Part shown: piece after piece, positions 1 to 8,649 of the stretch | Position numbering within the stretch: position 1 is the first letter of the stretch | How the letters are laid out: each line of letters starts with the position of its first letter | Assembly: GCA_024278955.1 (NCBI GenBank) | Contig: JAJRSE010000074.1 | Location: 1-64,000, forward strand | DNA from: Planctomycetota bacterium | GTDB lineage: Bacteria; Planctomycetota; Planctomycetia; Pirellulales; Lacipirellulaceae | Direction: 5' to 3' | DNA length: 64,000 nucleotides | Translations under genes and position numbers: made by a program | The notes under the pieces: model-generated | What the model was told of the DNA's origin: nothing | Database searches by the model: none | Seen by the model: only the letters and a program-made list of their open reading frames with translations

Positions 1-358
1 ACGCAAGCCGAATGCGTGGTACAACAAACGTGTGGACATGCTGATACCTTCCTGGAAGAAGTCGTTCAATCACTTCTTACTGGAACAGCATGTCCACCTT
101 TTTGTAAGCCATGTACGCTTTAGTCGGATGAACCAGAAAAAAGCGTTATCGATTCCAGCAACCGACGATTGCCAGCTTCTTTCTTCTTTTTCTTGGCGCT
201 CTTGGCGGTTCAAAATATCGGCTTTGCAATCGCCCCCCGGATTGGCCGAAAACCCGCTTGAGATAGGACGCGAAATCTCTTACAATGCTCTTCGCTTCCC
301 TCCGACTTGTCGAATCGCGACTCGACCCACTTCTGCTTCTAACCCCCGCAGCTCAATT
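1..358. other. Gene-free left edge with inverted repeat
   Basis: No convincing gene is seen in the first 358 bases. An open frame runs from about position 32 into ndk, but its translation before residue 110 has no family resemblance and ndk has a clear start of its own. The notable element is a perfect 12-base inverted repeat, GTGGACATGCTG at 32-43 and CAGCATGTCCAC at 86-97, separated by 42 bases. It could be the end of a mobile element or of an RNA gene cut by the window edge. No promoter for ndk stands out. Confidence 0.4.
32..97. repeat. 12-bp perfect inverted repeat
   Basis: The arms are GTGGACATGCTG (32-43) and CAGCATGTCCAC (86-97), with a 42-base spacer. The right arm is followed by a short T-rich stretch (CTTTTTG), so on the plus strand it could fold as a long-looped terminator-like stem. 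Nothing upstream is visible to say what it terminates. A mobile-element terminal repeat is the alternative. Confidence 0.4.
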
Positions 359-817
359 ATGGAACGTACTTTTATTCTTCTTAAGCCCGACTGTGTCCAA
401 CGACGCCTGATGGGCGAAGTGATCGCTCGTTTTGAGGCCAAGGGCCTTAATGTGATTGCGATGAAGATGCTGCGAATTACGCCAGAGCTTGCCAAGCAGC
501 ATTATGCCGAGCATGTCGAGAAGGGCTGGTATCCCACTTTAGAAGAATTTATCACAGGCGGCCCTGTGCTTGCCGCCGTGATCGAAGGCTTGGAAGCAAT
601 TCGAGTCGTACGCGAGATGCTCGGGGCGACCAATGGTCTGCAAGCTGCTCCGGGAACCATTCGCGGCGATTTTAGTTCGAGCCGCCAAATGAATTTGGTT
701 CACGGCTCCGACGGCCCCGAAGCAGTTGCTCGGGAAATCGCACTCTACTTTAACGAAGACGAGATCTGTGGCTACGAGCCAACGATCACCCCCTGGATGC
801 GTGCCGCGGACGAGTAG
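359..817 (+). CDS. ndk: Nucleoside diphosphate kinase
   Basis: This enzyme transfers the gamma phosphate from ATP to nucleoside diphosphates through a phospho-histidine, balancing the NTP and dNTP pools in the cytoplasm. The 152-residue product has the usual length of a bacterial Ndk. It opens MERTFILLKPD, the conserved first strand, and carries the active-site stretch NLVHGSDGPE with the catalytic histidine at residue 115. The start at 359 is chosen because the family N-terminus begins exactly there; the open frame continues upstream but without homology. There is no obvious Shine-Dalgarno sequence. The next gene is on the opposite strand, so ndk is probably monocistronic. The identification is secure. 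Confidence 0.97.
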   Translation: MERTFILLKPDCVQRRLMGEVIARFEAKGLNVIAMKMLRITPELAKQHYAEHVEKGWYPTLEEFITGGPVLAAVIEGLEAIRVVREMLGATNGLQAAPGTIRGDFSSSRQMNLVHGSDGPEAVAREIALYFNEDEICGYEPTITPWMRAADE

Positions 818-930
818 AGAAAGGTGAGGAACTAGAATTTGGGGGCTACGGAATTGTGCGATCCGCACCCCGGGTTTCTAAATCCTCCGCCTGTTTTTCT
901 CTGTGGTTCCAATGATTTAGCGATGGAGTA

Positions 931-1458
931 CTAGAGTGCCAACAGAGACATGCTGACGTGGAGCATTCGCTCTTCTAGGCGAATCACGGTAGGGTCGTCG
1001 TGCTCGAAGGTGACGGTCAGAAATTCTAGGCCGCGTGAGTAGGCGATCGTAAAGTTTTGGCCGACGATTACTGAAGGCACGGTGATATGCGAAAATCCCC
1101 ATTTAGTCTGAGATAGCGACGATTTGACGCCACCGACAATGATATTAGTAAGCTCGCCGATACCGTCGACTACCTGGGAGGTAAGGTTTCCGTACTCTTC
1201 TTGAAGCAGGCCTTCGACGGCCTTCACAGCGAACTGCTCGGAAATGTTTAAGCTCACAAAACCGGAGACTTTGCCGTGGACGCCGATCATTCCCGTGAGA
1301 AGACCGGTTTGATGAGTCGGCATAGCCGAGATGCCAACGCAACGGACTTTGATATCGCACATCTCTAACGCATTGCTCACGGAATCAGAAATGGAGCTGT
1401 AGAGCTGGGGGTTGATTTCGATTCCAGCGGTCATCGATTCTTCGGCAACGGTAGCCAT
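931..1458 (-). CDS. CheX-like chemotaxis phosphatase family protein
   Basis: The product has 175 residues and resembles the CheC/CheX/FliY family. In characterised members this domain dephosphorylates CheY-P or serves as a partner in chemotaxis-like signalling. The visible signature is DGIGELTNIIVGGVKSSL, matching the family pattern of a glutamate followed three residues later by an asparagine, then a small-residue stretch. The start at 1458 (MATVAEES) is preceded by AAGGAAAC about eight bases upstream, which beats the longer open frame beginning at 1518. No other chemotaxis gene is nearby. The neighbour upstream in the same direction is an FHA-sigma54 activator that ends at 1653. The actual phosphatase role is inferred from the family. 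Confidence 0.75.
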   Translation of the reverse strand: MATVAEESMTAGIEINPQLYSSISDSVSNALEMCDIKVRCVGISAMPTHQTGLLTGMIGVHGKVSGFVSLNISEQFAVKAVEGLLQEEYGNLTSQVVDGIGELTNIIVGGVKSSLSQTKWGFSHITVPSVIVGQNFTIAYSRGLEFLTVTFEHDDPTVIRLEERMLHVSMSLLAL

Positions 1459-1652
1459 GGATAGTTTCCTTGGTCGATTTAGTGTTTGCGATTGAACGAT
1501 ACAGACGGTGCGTCTCAAGTAGCTATTAACTATGGGTCGCAGATACGGCCTGCTCGAACAAAATTGCTTGACCAGGGGTTCGTTAACCCAGGCAGAGCCA
1601 AGGCACGACCGCTACAAACGCGGCAACCGGAAGAAGCTACAACGGGGGGTGA

Positions 1653-3707
1653 TCAGACTGCCCGGGGCCGTTCGCCGGCCAGATCGTAGCGACGGATTTT
1701 TCGGTCTAAGGTAGATCGTTCGATGCCTAGGATCGAGGCCGATCGGCTCTTGTTCCAGCCAGTGGAGTGGAGCGTTTTGAGGATATGGACTTTCTCCATC
1801 TCAGCCAATGTGGAGGGTTCGTAATTGCCCTCGCGTTCGATCGTGACTCCGACTTCGGTATCGCCCGCGGTTTTGAGCGAAGAGAGGACTAAGTCGTCGT
1901 GGTCGATGTATTCGCCTGGCGCTAAGACGACGGCTCGCTCGATCACATTTTTTAATTCGCGTACGTTACCTGGCCAACGGTAGCGTAAGAGTTCTTCCAT
2001 CGCACGAGGCGTATATCCTTTGATCTTCCGGCCGGTTTCGTCGTTGAATCGCTGCAAGAAGAAGTCAGCCAACTCGGGAATGTCCTCGGGACGTTTGCGT
2101 AGTCCGGGAACTAAAATTTCCAGTACATGGAGGCGAAAGTAGAGATCGCGTCGAAACCGACCTTCGGCAACGTCTTTTTCTAGATCGCGGTTGGTCGCAG
2201 CAATGACTCGGACATCGACCGAAATTTGCTCGGTGCCGCCGACTCGTTCGTAGGGGTGTCCTTCGAGGACACGTAAGAATTTTGCCTGAATCGATTCGCT
2301 CATTTCGCCGATTTCGTCGAGCATGAGGGTGCCTTTGTCGGCCTGTTCAAACTTCCCCATTTTGCGATCAGTAGCACCCGTAAAAGCCCCCTTCTCGTGT
2401 CCGAATAGTTCGCTCTCAAGAAGCGACTCGGAAAGAGCAGCACAGTTTAAGCAGACGAAGGAAGACTCTGCTCGGGGGCTTGAGAAATGAACCGCTCTGG
2501 CGACGAGTTCTTTGCCGGTACCACTTTCGCCTCGAATCAGAACGGTTGCGCGGCTCGGGGCAGCACGGGCGATTTGCAGAGCGACTTGGCTCATGACGTG
2601 GCTCGAACCAATTATTTCGCTTCGGGCGCCTAGTTGTTCGCGGAGTTGGACGTTCTGAGTTCGGATTTGGTTGAGATTCTCGGCTAGTACCTGACGTTTA
2701 TTGAGATTCTCGAGCGCGACGCCGATGGTATCGGCAACCGCGAGTGTGAATTCGAGGTCTTCGGGGTCGGTGGTGCGGTCGGTTTCGGTGGTGTAGAGGT
2801 GAACCAAGCCGTAGACTTCTCCCGCCAAACGAATTGGGGCGCAAATGACGCTTGTGGCAAGGATTTCGCCTCGACTATCGCGGTTGCCTAGGTCGCTGTC
2901 GTCCATGACGTTGCGTGCCATGACGGCTTGTCCTTCTCGCAACACGGTCGCGGCAAGGAACGGGGAAACTCGGTGGTAAGAGTGGCTTCCGTCGCTTCGC
3001 GAGGAGACAATTTCGAGGTCTTCGCTGGTTCGGTTGCCCAAGGAGTCGCGTTTTCTCAAGAGGATGGCACCGGAGTCGACTTGGGTGCCTTCAAAGAGTC
3101 CTCCAATGGCTTCGTTTGCCAAAGAAACCACGTCGGTCGATTTGGCTAACTCAAAGGCCAGACGGCAAAGCTTGGCTGCGGCTCGGCCAATTTTTGGGAG
3201 GGATTCGTCGGCGGCGTCATGGGTTGGGGCATCTGAAAATCGGCTTTGATCTTTTCGATGAGTGATCGTGGTTGGTTCAAAAGTCTCGAAAATACTCGCG
3301 TCGTCATCGGAATTTGAATCGGAACCGTCTGCCGAACCGTCTACGGCTTTGGAGGAACGGAGCAAGGAGCCCGTCTCGGGAAAGGCTTGGGAGAGATCGT
3401 AGACAAACGCGAGGTGGGAGTTGCCGATCTGGATGATGTCGCCCGGTTCAAGCTGATGGTCTCTCGATAATTGCTCTCCGCTGACCATGGTGCCGTTGCG
3501 ACTTTCTAGATCGCGAAGTTTCCATTTGCCTTGTGCTTGAAACACTTCGGCGTGGTAACGGCTGCAGCGTTCGTCTTTGACAACAATCGTATTGGTGGGT
3601 GCCCTGCCGAGAGTGACGGATTCGCCAGGTACCAGGCGCACCACATCGGCCCATTTCGAGCCTTCGCGAATGATCAAGTAAGCATTGGTGGTTGAGCTTT
3701 CACTCAT
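1653..3707 (-). CDS. FHA-GAF-AAA+ sigma54-dependent transcriptional activator
   Basis: This 684-residue protein is an enhancer-binding activator for sigma54 RNA polymerase. An N-terminal FHA domain (about residues 10-105) shows the phosphothreonine-binding pattern GR at 34-35, SRYH at 49-52 and NG at 71-72. A GAF-type sensor domain follows (about 185-335), then the AAA+ core with Walker A GESGTGKE at 393-400, the sigma54-contacting GAFTGA loop at 440-445 and Walker B LMLDEIGE at 461-468. A Fis-type helix-turn-helix closes the protein (about 640-678). Having FHA in place of a receiver domain suggests control by Ser/Thr protein kinases, which fits planctomycetes. The start at 3707 matches the beginning of the FHA domain. 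Its target promoters are not evident; I saw no clear -24/-12 site in the window. Confidence 0.93.
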   Translation of the reverse strand: MSESSTTNAYLIIREGSKWADVVRLVPGESVTLGRAPTNTIVVKDERCSRYHAEVFQAQGKWKLRDLESRNGTMVSGEQLSRDHQLEPGDIIQIGNSHLAFVYDLSQAFPETGSLLRSSKAVDGSADGSDSNSDDDASIFETFEPTTITHRKDQSRFSDAPTHDAADESLPKIGRAAAKLCRLAFELAKSTDVVSLANEAIGGLFEGTQVDSGAILLRKRDSLGNRTSEDLEIVSSRSDGSHSYHRVSPFLAATVLREGQAVMARNVMDDSDLGNRDSRGEILATSVICAPIRLAGEVYGLVHLYTTETDRTTDPEDLEFTLAVADTIGVALENLNKRQVLAENLNQIRTQNVQLREQLGARSEIIGSSHVMSQVALQIARAAPSRATVLIRGESGTGKELVARAVHFSSPRAESSFVCLNCAALSESLLESELFGHEKGAFTGATDRKMGKFEQADKGTLMLDEIGEMSESIQAKFLRVLEGHPYERVGGTEQISVDVRVIAATNRDLEKDVAEGRFRRDLYFRLHVLEILVPGLRKRPEDIPELADFFLQRFNDETGRKIKGYTPRAMEELLRYRWPGNVRELKNVIERAVVLAPGEYIDHDDLVLSSLKTAGDTEVGVTIEREGNYEPSTLAEMEKVHILKTLHSTGWNKSRSASILGIERSTLDRKIRRYDLAGERPRAV

Positions 3708-4167
3708 TGGCGCGTTGGTCTCGAAAAAAAGCGATAAAATGAGAATTCTCAGCCCTCGGGGGTACAGGGCGAGAATCGAGCAATGAAGAGCCAGGGGTGT
3801 AAGTATTCCGTAGACGTTCCCCTACCTACCACCTTATTCTGACAGGGGGAGGGGCTTCAAGGCGGGAGAGCTGTTTCTTGCTTACTTTTGGGACTATTTG
3901 CACTCAGAAAGAGGCTACATTGCTCAGAATCGGTCTAAGCCCTCCGGCAAGGAACCGCTCGCTGGGGCACGGCTGGTAGGATTTTCTTTGTCTCCTTTGC
4001 CACAATGACGCAAAACTGTTGAATATCAACACTTTAGCAACTAATCTGGAGGATAGACGAGGACGGTTGCCGAATTATAGCTTTCGGCCCAAGGAGGCTA
4101 CGTAGGCCTATTGGCGGACCTCGCTGGGTGCGAAATCTGCACCACACGGCACGAGGAGAATCAGCAG
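3708..4167. other. Divergent intergenic region, 460 bp
   Basis: This gap separates the sigma54 activator (minus) from the DUF1598-like gene (plus). It holds no credible gene. A perfect short palindrome lies at 4017-4031, and a Shine-Dalgarno-like AAGGAGG lies at 4091-4097 in front of a TTG. I prefer the later ATG at 4168 because it has its own ribosome site and starts directly at a signal peptide. A pyrimidine-rich stretch near 3810-3850 shows no hairpin. Confidence 0.4.
4017..4031. promoter_or_regulatory. 15-bp palindrome, candidate operator
   Basis: The sequence TGTTGA-ATA-TCAACA is a perfect six-base dyad around a three-base centre, about 137 bases before the DUF1598-like start. Its size and position fit a binding site for a dimeric regulator. 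Only the symmetry is seen; no regulator can be named, and a 6-bp dyad is short enough to arise by chance. Confidence 0.3.
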
Positions 4168-5517
4168 ATGAAAAGGCTTTTCATGAGTTCCCCATTCAGT
4201 TGCACTGCATTGGCCGCGTTTTTTGCGGTATGCCTGACGGCGCAATCTTTCGGGCAGGTTTTCAACCAGCAACGCTCGGTTGGCGGTATTGCTATTGATG
4301 GCAATGGCGCCGTTGCCGCAGCAACGGTTGAGGAGGGACAGCGGCTTGCGGAAATGCGAGAGAAGGCTCTGGCCGACGTGCCTGCCGATTTGCAGGCATA
4401 TACCAATCTTCGTGCCGTCTCGCTTAAGCAACTCGAAGCTGAGCTTGCCAAGTGTGCTGCCGAAGGGCTGGCGATTCCAGATGAAATTAAGTACCTGGCT
4501 GGTTTGCAGCGGGTTGAATATGTGTTTGTCTATCCTGAGACCAACGATATTGTGTTGGCCGGGCCTGCCGAAGGCTGGCGGATTGACGCTTTGGGAAGTG
4601 TGGTTGGAGCTACGACCGGCCGTCCGGTTGTGTTGCTTGACGATCTGATGGTGGCACTTCGTACGAGCAAAGCATCACGCCTCGAAGCAATTTCTTGCTC
4701 GATCGATCCTACAGCCGAGGGAATCAAACGGGTTCGTTCGGTTCTCAGTCGAATGCGAACCGTCGAAGGGCGTCGTCCCGACGAGCGGCCTATTGAAGAA
4801 GCAATGGGACCTCAAGTGATTTCTGTAACGGGCGTGCCTGTGACGAGCCATTTTGCCCAGGTGATGGTGGCGGCCGATTTTCGGATGAAGCGGCTTGCGA
4901 TGAATTTCCAACAAGCCCCGCTCGACGAGATGCCTAGCTTTATGCAGCTGATTTCTACGAGTCGACGGGCGGTTAAAAACATGACTCCCCGTTGGTGGCT
5001 TGCGACCAACTACGAGCCGCTGGCACGAGATGCCGAGGGTTTGGCTTGGCAGCTTCGCGGGCAAGGTGTTCGATGTTTGACCGAAGAAGATCATTTCAAT
5101 GCCGAGGGGCAGCGTGAAAGGTCTGCGAAAGCGGGCAAGCTAGCTCAGCAGTGGGCTCAGACGTTGACTGATCGGTATGACGAGCTGGCCGAACACGATT
5201 CGGCTTTTGGGCAATTACGAAACGTCATGGATCTAGCCGTCGTTGCGGCCTTGATCGAGATGGAACAGCTGTTCGAGGTGGCTGGGCTCGAAGCACCCCA
5301 GATGCTTGCTACCACGAAGACCGATATCTACGAGGCCCCCAAATTTGTTGAGGCCCAGGCGAGCTTTATTCGCCAGCGAGGGAACTGGGTGGTAAGCGCC
5401 TCGGGTGGCGTGCAGGTGATGCCTTGGCATGTGGCCGACCGAACCGAAGAGGTTGCCGAGATCGGCGCCATTCGCGAGCAGTTTGCTTCGGACTCGGGAC
5501 AGTGGTACCGGCAGTAG
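4168..5517 (+). CDS. Secreted DUF1598-like protein
   Basis: The product has 449 residues, beginning with a typical signal peptide (MKRLFMSSPFSCTALAAFFAVCLTAQSFGQ). The start at 4168 is supported by GAGGAG nine bases upstream; an in-frame TTG at 4111 is less likely. The mature part resembles proteins annotated as DUF1598, a family I know mainly from planctomycetes, with conserved-looking stretches such as PRWWLATNYEPL and LRGQGVRCLTEEDHF. No catalytic motif is recognised and its function is unknown. It ends 94 bases from the convergent desaturase gene, with a perfect palindrome between them. The secretion call is more certain than the family call. Confidence 0.7.
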   Translation: MKRLFMSSPFSCTALAAFFAVCLTAQSFGQVFNQQRSVGGIAIDGNGAVAAATVEEGQRLAEMREKALADVPADLQAYTNLRAVSLKQLEAELAKCAAEGLAIPDEIKYLAGLQRVEYVFVYPETNDIVLAGPAEGWRIDALGSVVGATTGRPVVLLDDLMVALRTSKASRLEAISCSIDPTAEGIKRVRSVLSRMRTVEGRRPDERPIEEAMGPQVISVTGVPVTSHFAQVMVAADFRMKRLAMNFQQAPLDEMPSFMQLISTSRRAVKNMTPRWWLATNYEPLARDAEGLAWQLRGQGVRCLTEEDHFNAEGQRERSAKAGKLAQQWAQTLTDRYDELAEHDSAFGQLRNVMDLAVVAALIEMEQLFEVAGLEAPQMLATTKTDIYEAPKFVEAQASFIRQRGNWVVSASGGVQVMPWHVADRTEEVAEIGAIREQFASDSGQWYRQ

Positions 5518-5563
5518 GGAGAGGGAAATTGCAGGACTCGTTTCCCTAACGTGCTGCACCTCT

Positions 5564-5583
5564 CCTGGGATTGCAATCCCAGG
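5564..5583. terminator. Bidirectional terminator candidate between convergent genes
   Basis: CCTGGGATTG is followed immediately by CAATCCCAGG, a perfect 20-base palindrome in the 94-base gap between the convergent DUF1598-like and desaturase genes. It can form a stem on either transcript, with the central bases opening into a loop. No T-tract follows on either side, so it may be a poor intrinsic terminator or a protein-binding site. Confidence 0.4.
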
Positions 5584-5611
5584 GCTTGTTGCCGTGTGCT
5601 GCGTTGAGGAA

Positions 5612-6613
5612 CTATTGGTCTTTTGCATCGGTTGACCAGACTTTGGGTCTTACTACGTTTTTGATGAGGCCGGTGGCTTCTAGTAGGCGGACGGTTTGCC
5701 AGGTGAGGTCGAACTCCCACCATTTGTGGCCGTGGGAGGCTGCTCGTTGGTCGGCGTGGTGGTTGTTGTGCCAGCCTTCGCCGTTGCTCCAGAGGCCAAC
5801 CAGCATGTTGTTTCGGCTGCTTTCTCCGGTTTTGTAATTTTGGTATCCCCAAACATGGGTTACCGAATTGACGCTCCAGGTGACGTGCCAAGTGAGTACC
5901 GTCCGTAGGAAGACGCCCCAGAATAGTAGGCTCAGCCCGAACTGCACGCCGTCCATGGCGGTTTTGCCAGTGGCCCAGCCAATTCCAAAACCGGCGAGGA
6001 AGAACAGCAAGGCGTGGATAGCGTAGAGGACGGTCCAGAAGCTGTTCCGCTCTAGTCGTAGATAGAAAGGGTCTTTGAGAATGTCGCGCACAAATTTTTC
6101 GTAGAAATTGACGTTACGAAAGTCGCGATTCACGACCATCAGCCAGCCGCAATGGCCCCAGAGGAAGCTGACAAGCGGGCTATGGGGGTCGGGCTGCGTG
6201 TCGGAATATTTATGGTGCATTCGGTGCATTGCCACCCAACAGGCGGGGGTATCTTGCATGGTGCAGACGCCAAGGAGGGCGAGTCCGTGTTCGAGCCACT
6301 TTGGCGCCACAAACCCTTGATGGGTCAGCAGGCGATGGTAGCAGAGATTGATTCCGAGCGTACCAAAGACGTACATGCCTAGGACACAAAGGACGACTCC
6401 GGTCCAACTAAACAACCAGGGGATCAGCACACAGCAGGCAAGCAAGTGGATTACCGGAATCGAAATCGCATAGCGCCAACGAATCCGAACGGGGTTTGTG
6501 GTCGTCTCAGGCCATAAAAGCGGGTCGCGAAAACGAGAGTCGTCTTCTGCGACTTCGACGGTTTGGTCGACTGGTTCTACTTGAGATTCTTCCGAGACGG
6601 TATCCGATGGCAT
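5612..6613 (-). CDS. Membrane acyl-CoA/fatty acid desaturase
   Basis: This is a 333-residue membrane di-iron desaturase of the acyl-CoA delta-9 type, which introduces a double bond into acyl chains and so tunes membrane fluidity. The three histidine boxes are present: HRLLTH at 93-98, HRMHH at 130-134 and HNNHH at 282-286. Hydrophobic segments around residues 50-90 and 195-245 form the membrane part. The start at 6613 (MPSDTVSEES) is chosen because the open frame extending to 6796 crosses a likely promoter and a tandem repeat. The only unusual context is the leader, with two near-identical 21-base repeats directly before the start. No electron-transfer partner is adjacent. The enzyme family is certain; the acyl substrate is inferred. 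Confidence 0.93.
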   Translation of the reverse strand: MPSDTVSEESQVEPVDQTVEVAEDDSRFRDPLLWPETTTNPVRIRWRYAISIPVIHLLACCVLIPWLFSWTGVVLCVLGMYVFGTLGINLCYHRLLTHQGFVAPKWLEHGLALLGVCTMQDTPACWVAMHRMHHKYSDTQPDPHSPLVSFLWGHCGWLMVVNRDFRNVNFYEKFVRDILKDPFYLRLERNSFWTVLYAIHALLFFLAGFGIGWATGKTAMDGVQFGLSLLFWGVFLRTVLTWHVTWSVNSVTHVWGYQNYKTGESSRNNMLVGLWSNGEGWHNNHHADQRAASHGHKWWEFDLTWQTVRLLEATGLIKNVVRPKVWSTDAKDQ

Positions 6614-6620
6614 TGTCTTA

Positions 6621-6662
6621 CTCGTGATTAATCGTAAAAGGCTCGTGATTGATCGTAAAAGG
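6621..6662. repeat. Two tandem 21-bp repeats in the desaturase leader
   Basis: Copies at 6621-6641 and 6642-6662 are identical except for one base (A/G at the tenth position). They lie 8-49 bases before the desaturase start codon. Read in the gene's direction each copy contains TTTTACGAT and ATCACGAG. With the candidate promoter at 6677-6704 they would fall within the 5' untranslated leader. They could be paired binding sites, or a recent slippage duplication. Confidence 0.75.
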
Positions 6663-6676
6663 ATTTGCAGAGAACC

Positions 6677-6704
6677 AGTATAATCGACCACGTTGTGGAA
6701 CCAA
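6677..6704 (-). promoter_or_regulatory. Candidate sigma70-type promoter for the desaturase
   Basis: On the minus strand TTGGTT (6699-6704) and TATACT (6677-6682) are separated by 16 bases. The spacer contains the small dyad CCAC-GTT-GTGG (6688-6698), which could bind a regulator. The -10 box matches five of six consensus bases; the -35 box is weak. Confidence 0.35.
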
Positions 6705-6903
6705 GTGCAGGGTTGGGGAAATGGCGAATTCCGAAATCCCCAAGGACGAAAGAAGCTCGAAATCGTAAGACCTGCGCGATTAGGCAAAGGGAACACGCAA
6801 ATAGTCCGATTTCCCGGTGTGCGGCAGAGGCTGGGGGGAGAGGGACTGGGGACTAGAATTCAGGGGCCTGGAGACCTTCTCTCTCCCCTAGTGTTCCACC
6901 GCG

Positions 6904-6969
6904 GCTTGGTTTTCGGGTGCCACTGCTGGTTTGTCCAGCAGTGGCACCCAACTCGAAATTTGAGCTGCG
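6904..6969. repeat. Dispersed palindromic repeat, most complete copy
   Basis: The core at 6915-6949 is a perfect 15-bp stem (GGGTGCCACTGCTGG / CCAGCAGTGGCACCC) around a five-base loop. Forty bases (6904-6943) recur at 31463-31502 with one difference, and the right end (6944-6969) recurs at 19258-19283 with one difference. All copies are intergenic, which fits a REP- or MITE-like element. Here it lies downstream of the amino-acid kinase gene and could also act as a transcription terminator. Confidence 0.7.
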
Positions 6970-6977
6970 GTAGACTA

Positions 6978-7628
6978 CTAGCCTCTGCCATCTGCTGCTC
7001 GCCTAAGTGCTTGGATTTCCTGGGGAGGGTTCCCACGCAGGTTCACCCACCGGCAAGCAGGGAGTTCGCTGGCCAGGCGGGCGAGCATTGAGTCGACATA
7101 TCCCTCGGCAGCTAGGGTAGTTAGGTCTGGTCGGGCGGGCTCTGCACGCAAGGGCCTAGGCAAGGCCGATTTCATTAGCACAAGCTCGTCGGCGGCCAGA
7201 GCGATCGCTAGGCGACCAGCGATTGCGTCGCTAGTTGTTTCCCAACCGGCCGACAACTGGGTGCCAGGGATGTTTGGTTCTCCATTGCGTAACCAGGGAG
7301 CCGGGCCAAAGATTGTGCAATCGCGGTGTCCGACGCGTTGGCATAAAAGGCGTTCATCTTCGATCAGTGCAATTTCGGGCAATCGGTCGTGCAGCATATG
7401 GGCAGTGATGGTCATGGCGTCGATAGCCATCCAGTGGGCTGCAACATTTGAAAATGGTCGAATGGTATGCCACTTGCGGACTTGCTCGACCAGTGTTCCC
7501 CCTCCGGCTACGAGGACATGATGAGCTGGCGTTTGGATCGCTAGCCAAGCTCTTAGGCGATCGGGCAAATCGGCCAAGTCCATTAGGCTGCCACCCACTT
7601 TGACGACGCGAATTACCGAGCGGCTCAT
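6978..7628 (-). CDS. Amino-acid kinase family protein, MfnE-like
   Basis: This 216-residue protein belongs to the amino-acid kinase fold. It opens MSRSVIRVVKVGGSLMD, where KVGGS is the phosphate-binding strand and loop, followed by HHVLVAGGGTLV, the second glycine-rich loop. WETTSDAIAGRLAIALAADELVLMKS matches the nucleotide-binding part. Small kinases of this type form the MfnE group, which phosphorylates a furan intermediate of methanofuran synthesis in archaea and accompanies C1-transfer genes in methylotrophs and planctomycetes. The start at 7628 overlaps the stop of the upstream MfnF-like gene by four bases (ATGA), implying translational coupling. The kinase fold is clear. The specific substrate is inferred from the neighbours, and a uridylate- or glutamate-type kinase is the alternative. 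Confidence 0.8.
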   Translation of the reverse strand: MSRSVIRVVKVGGSLMDLADLPDRLRAWLAIQTPAHHVLVAGGGTLVEQVRKWHTIRPFSNVAAHWMAIDAMTITAHMLHDRLPEIALIEDERLLCQRVGHRDCTIFGPAPWLRNGEPNIPGTQLSAGWETTSDAIAGRLAIALAADELVLMKSALPRPLRAEPARPDLTTLAAEGYVDSMLARLASELPACRWVNLRGNPPQEIQALRRAADGRG

Positions 7629-8635
7629 GTGCCGGCCCTTTCGCGTGCAAGGATTGCTAAGGCATGGGCACAAGCTACGCAGCTTACTTCGGGGCCTAGC
7701 TCTTCGGACAACGAAAACAAAGAACCGCGGTAGTTGATGCGATTGAGCAGGCGGCGGGCCAGGAATTCGCCTTGTCCGCTGATGACGACTTTCGCGGGAG
7801 GCGATTTCATTTTTCCTAGAACCTGCTTTGCGGCTGACGCTAGCTGCTGTAGTTGGGCCTCTTGAATCGCTTCGGCGGCTTGGGTTGCGTCTTCGAGAGA
7901 AAAAGTGGTGGTGTCTGCACAAACCATGCGAGCTAAACGTCCTTGGGAATTTTTCGTCGTGCGAGAGCGTCGGTCTGCGGTTTGGCAGTCGGTCTCATCT
8001 TCAGCCAAATCGTTTAGCAGCAGATAGGCGTCGAGTGTCGTGGCGAACAGTTCTTGAGCTACCGGACACGCTTCGCCACGCCAAGTGAGCTTTGGTACCA
8101 GGGCACAAACGGGGCTTCGCTCGACTCCGGTGTAGAGCAGTTCGCCGGCGATCAAACGTTCGGGGTCCGTTCGTCCTTGCGAAGCAGGCCCCTGGGGACT
8201 CAAGGGAATGAGATCGGTAGTTGTTGAACCGATGTCCATCAGCAAGCCGGGCTTCTTCCCACAAAATCGCGATACGTACTGAGCCAGCGCATGCCAGTTG
8301 CTTGCTGCGGCGAGCAAGGGGTCGGCTCTTGCGGTCTTAAGGTCGACGAGCCGGCCATCGCAAAGATAGACCGAGACCTGACAGCCTGCGGCGGCGTGTT
8401 CCACGGCATCCAGAATCGTGGCGACTCCTTCGGCTTTGCTTGCAAAACAGTCGGCCAGTTCTCCGGTCATGGTGACGGCAAGAGAGTTGGTGGGAGACTT
8501 TTCGAGCAAGTTTCCGAGTACCTCGGCAAGTCGGGCAGGCTCTTTCCAAAGCGGGAAACTGCAGGAGGCAGAAAAACCCTTGCCATCGGCGATCTTGAGA
8601 TTTGCGCCACCGATATCGACTGCCGTGATTTTCAT
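7625..8635 (-). CDS. Hydantoinase/oxoprolinase-type C1-pathway protein, MfnF-like
   Basis: The 336-residue product starts MKITAVDIGGANLKIAD, the ASKHA phosphate-1 motif, and contains GLLMDIGSTTTDLIPL, a second nucleotide-binding loop. Proteins of this shape are annotated as H4MPT-linked C1 transfer pathway proteins. The archaeal homologue MfnF joins the tyramine-glutamate and furan halves of methanofuran. The start at 8635 matches the family N-terminus; a GTG at 8662 in the same frame would add nine residues, and neither has a good ribosome site. Downstream it overlaps the kinase by four bases; upstream an ATP-grasp ligase gene lies 116 bases away. The group points to a bacterial methanofuran-like C1 carrier. 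Family assignment is good; the exact reaction is inference. Confidence 0.85.
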   Translation of the reverse strand: MKITAVDIGGANLKIADGKGFSASCSFPLWKEPARLAEVLGNLLEKSPTNSLAVTMTGELADCFASKAEGVATILDAVEHAAAGCQVSVYLCDGRLVDLKTARADPLLAAASNWHALAQYVSRFCGKKPGLLMDIGSTTTDLIPLSPQGPASQGRTDPERLIAGELLYTGVERSPVCALVPKLTWRGEACPVAQELFATTLDAYLLLNDLAEDETDCQTADRRSRTTKNSQGRLARMVCADTTTFSLEDATQAAEAIQEAQLQQLASAAKQVLGKMKSPPAKVVISGQGEFLARRLLNRINYRGSLFSLSEELGPEVSCVACAHALAILARERAGT

Positions 8636-8649
8636 TTTTGTTTGTTGTT

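Noticed and set aside
32-358. Upstream extension of the ndk frame
   Set aside because: The family N-terminus begins at 359 and the extension has no resemblance to known proteins.
4111-4167. TTG start for the DUF1598-like gene with AAGGAGG at 4091-4097
   Set aside because: ATG 4168 has its own ribosome site at better spacing and begins directly with a signal peptide.
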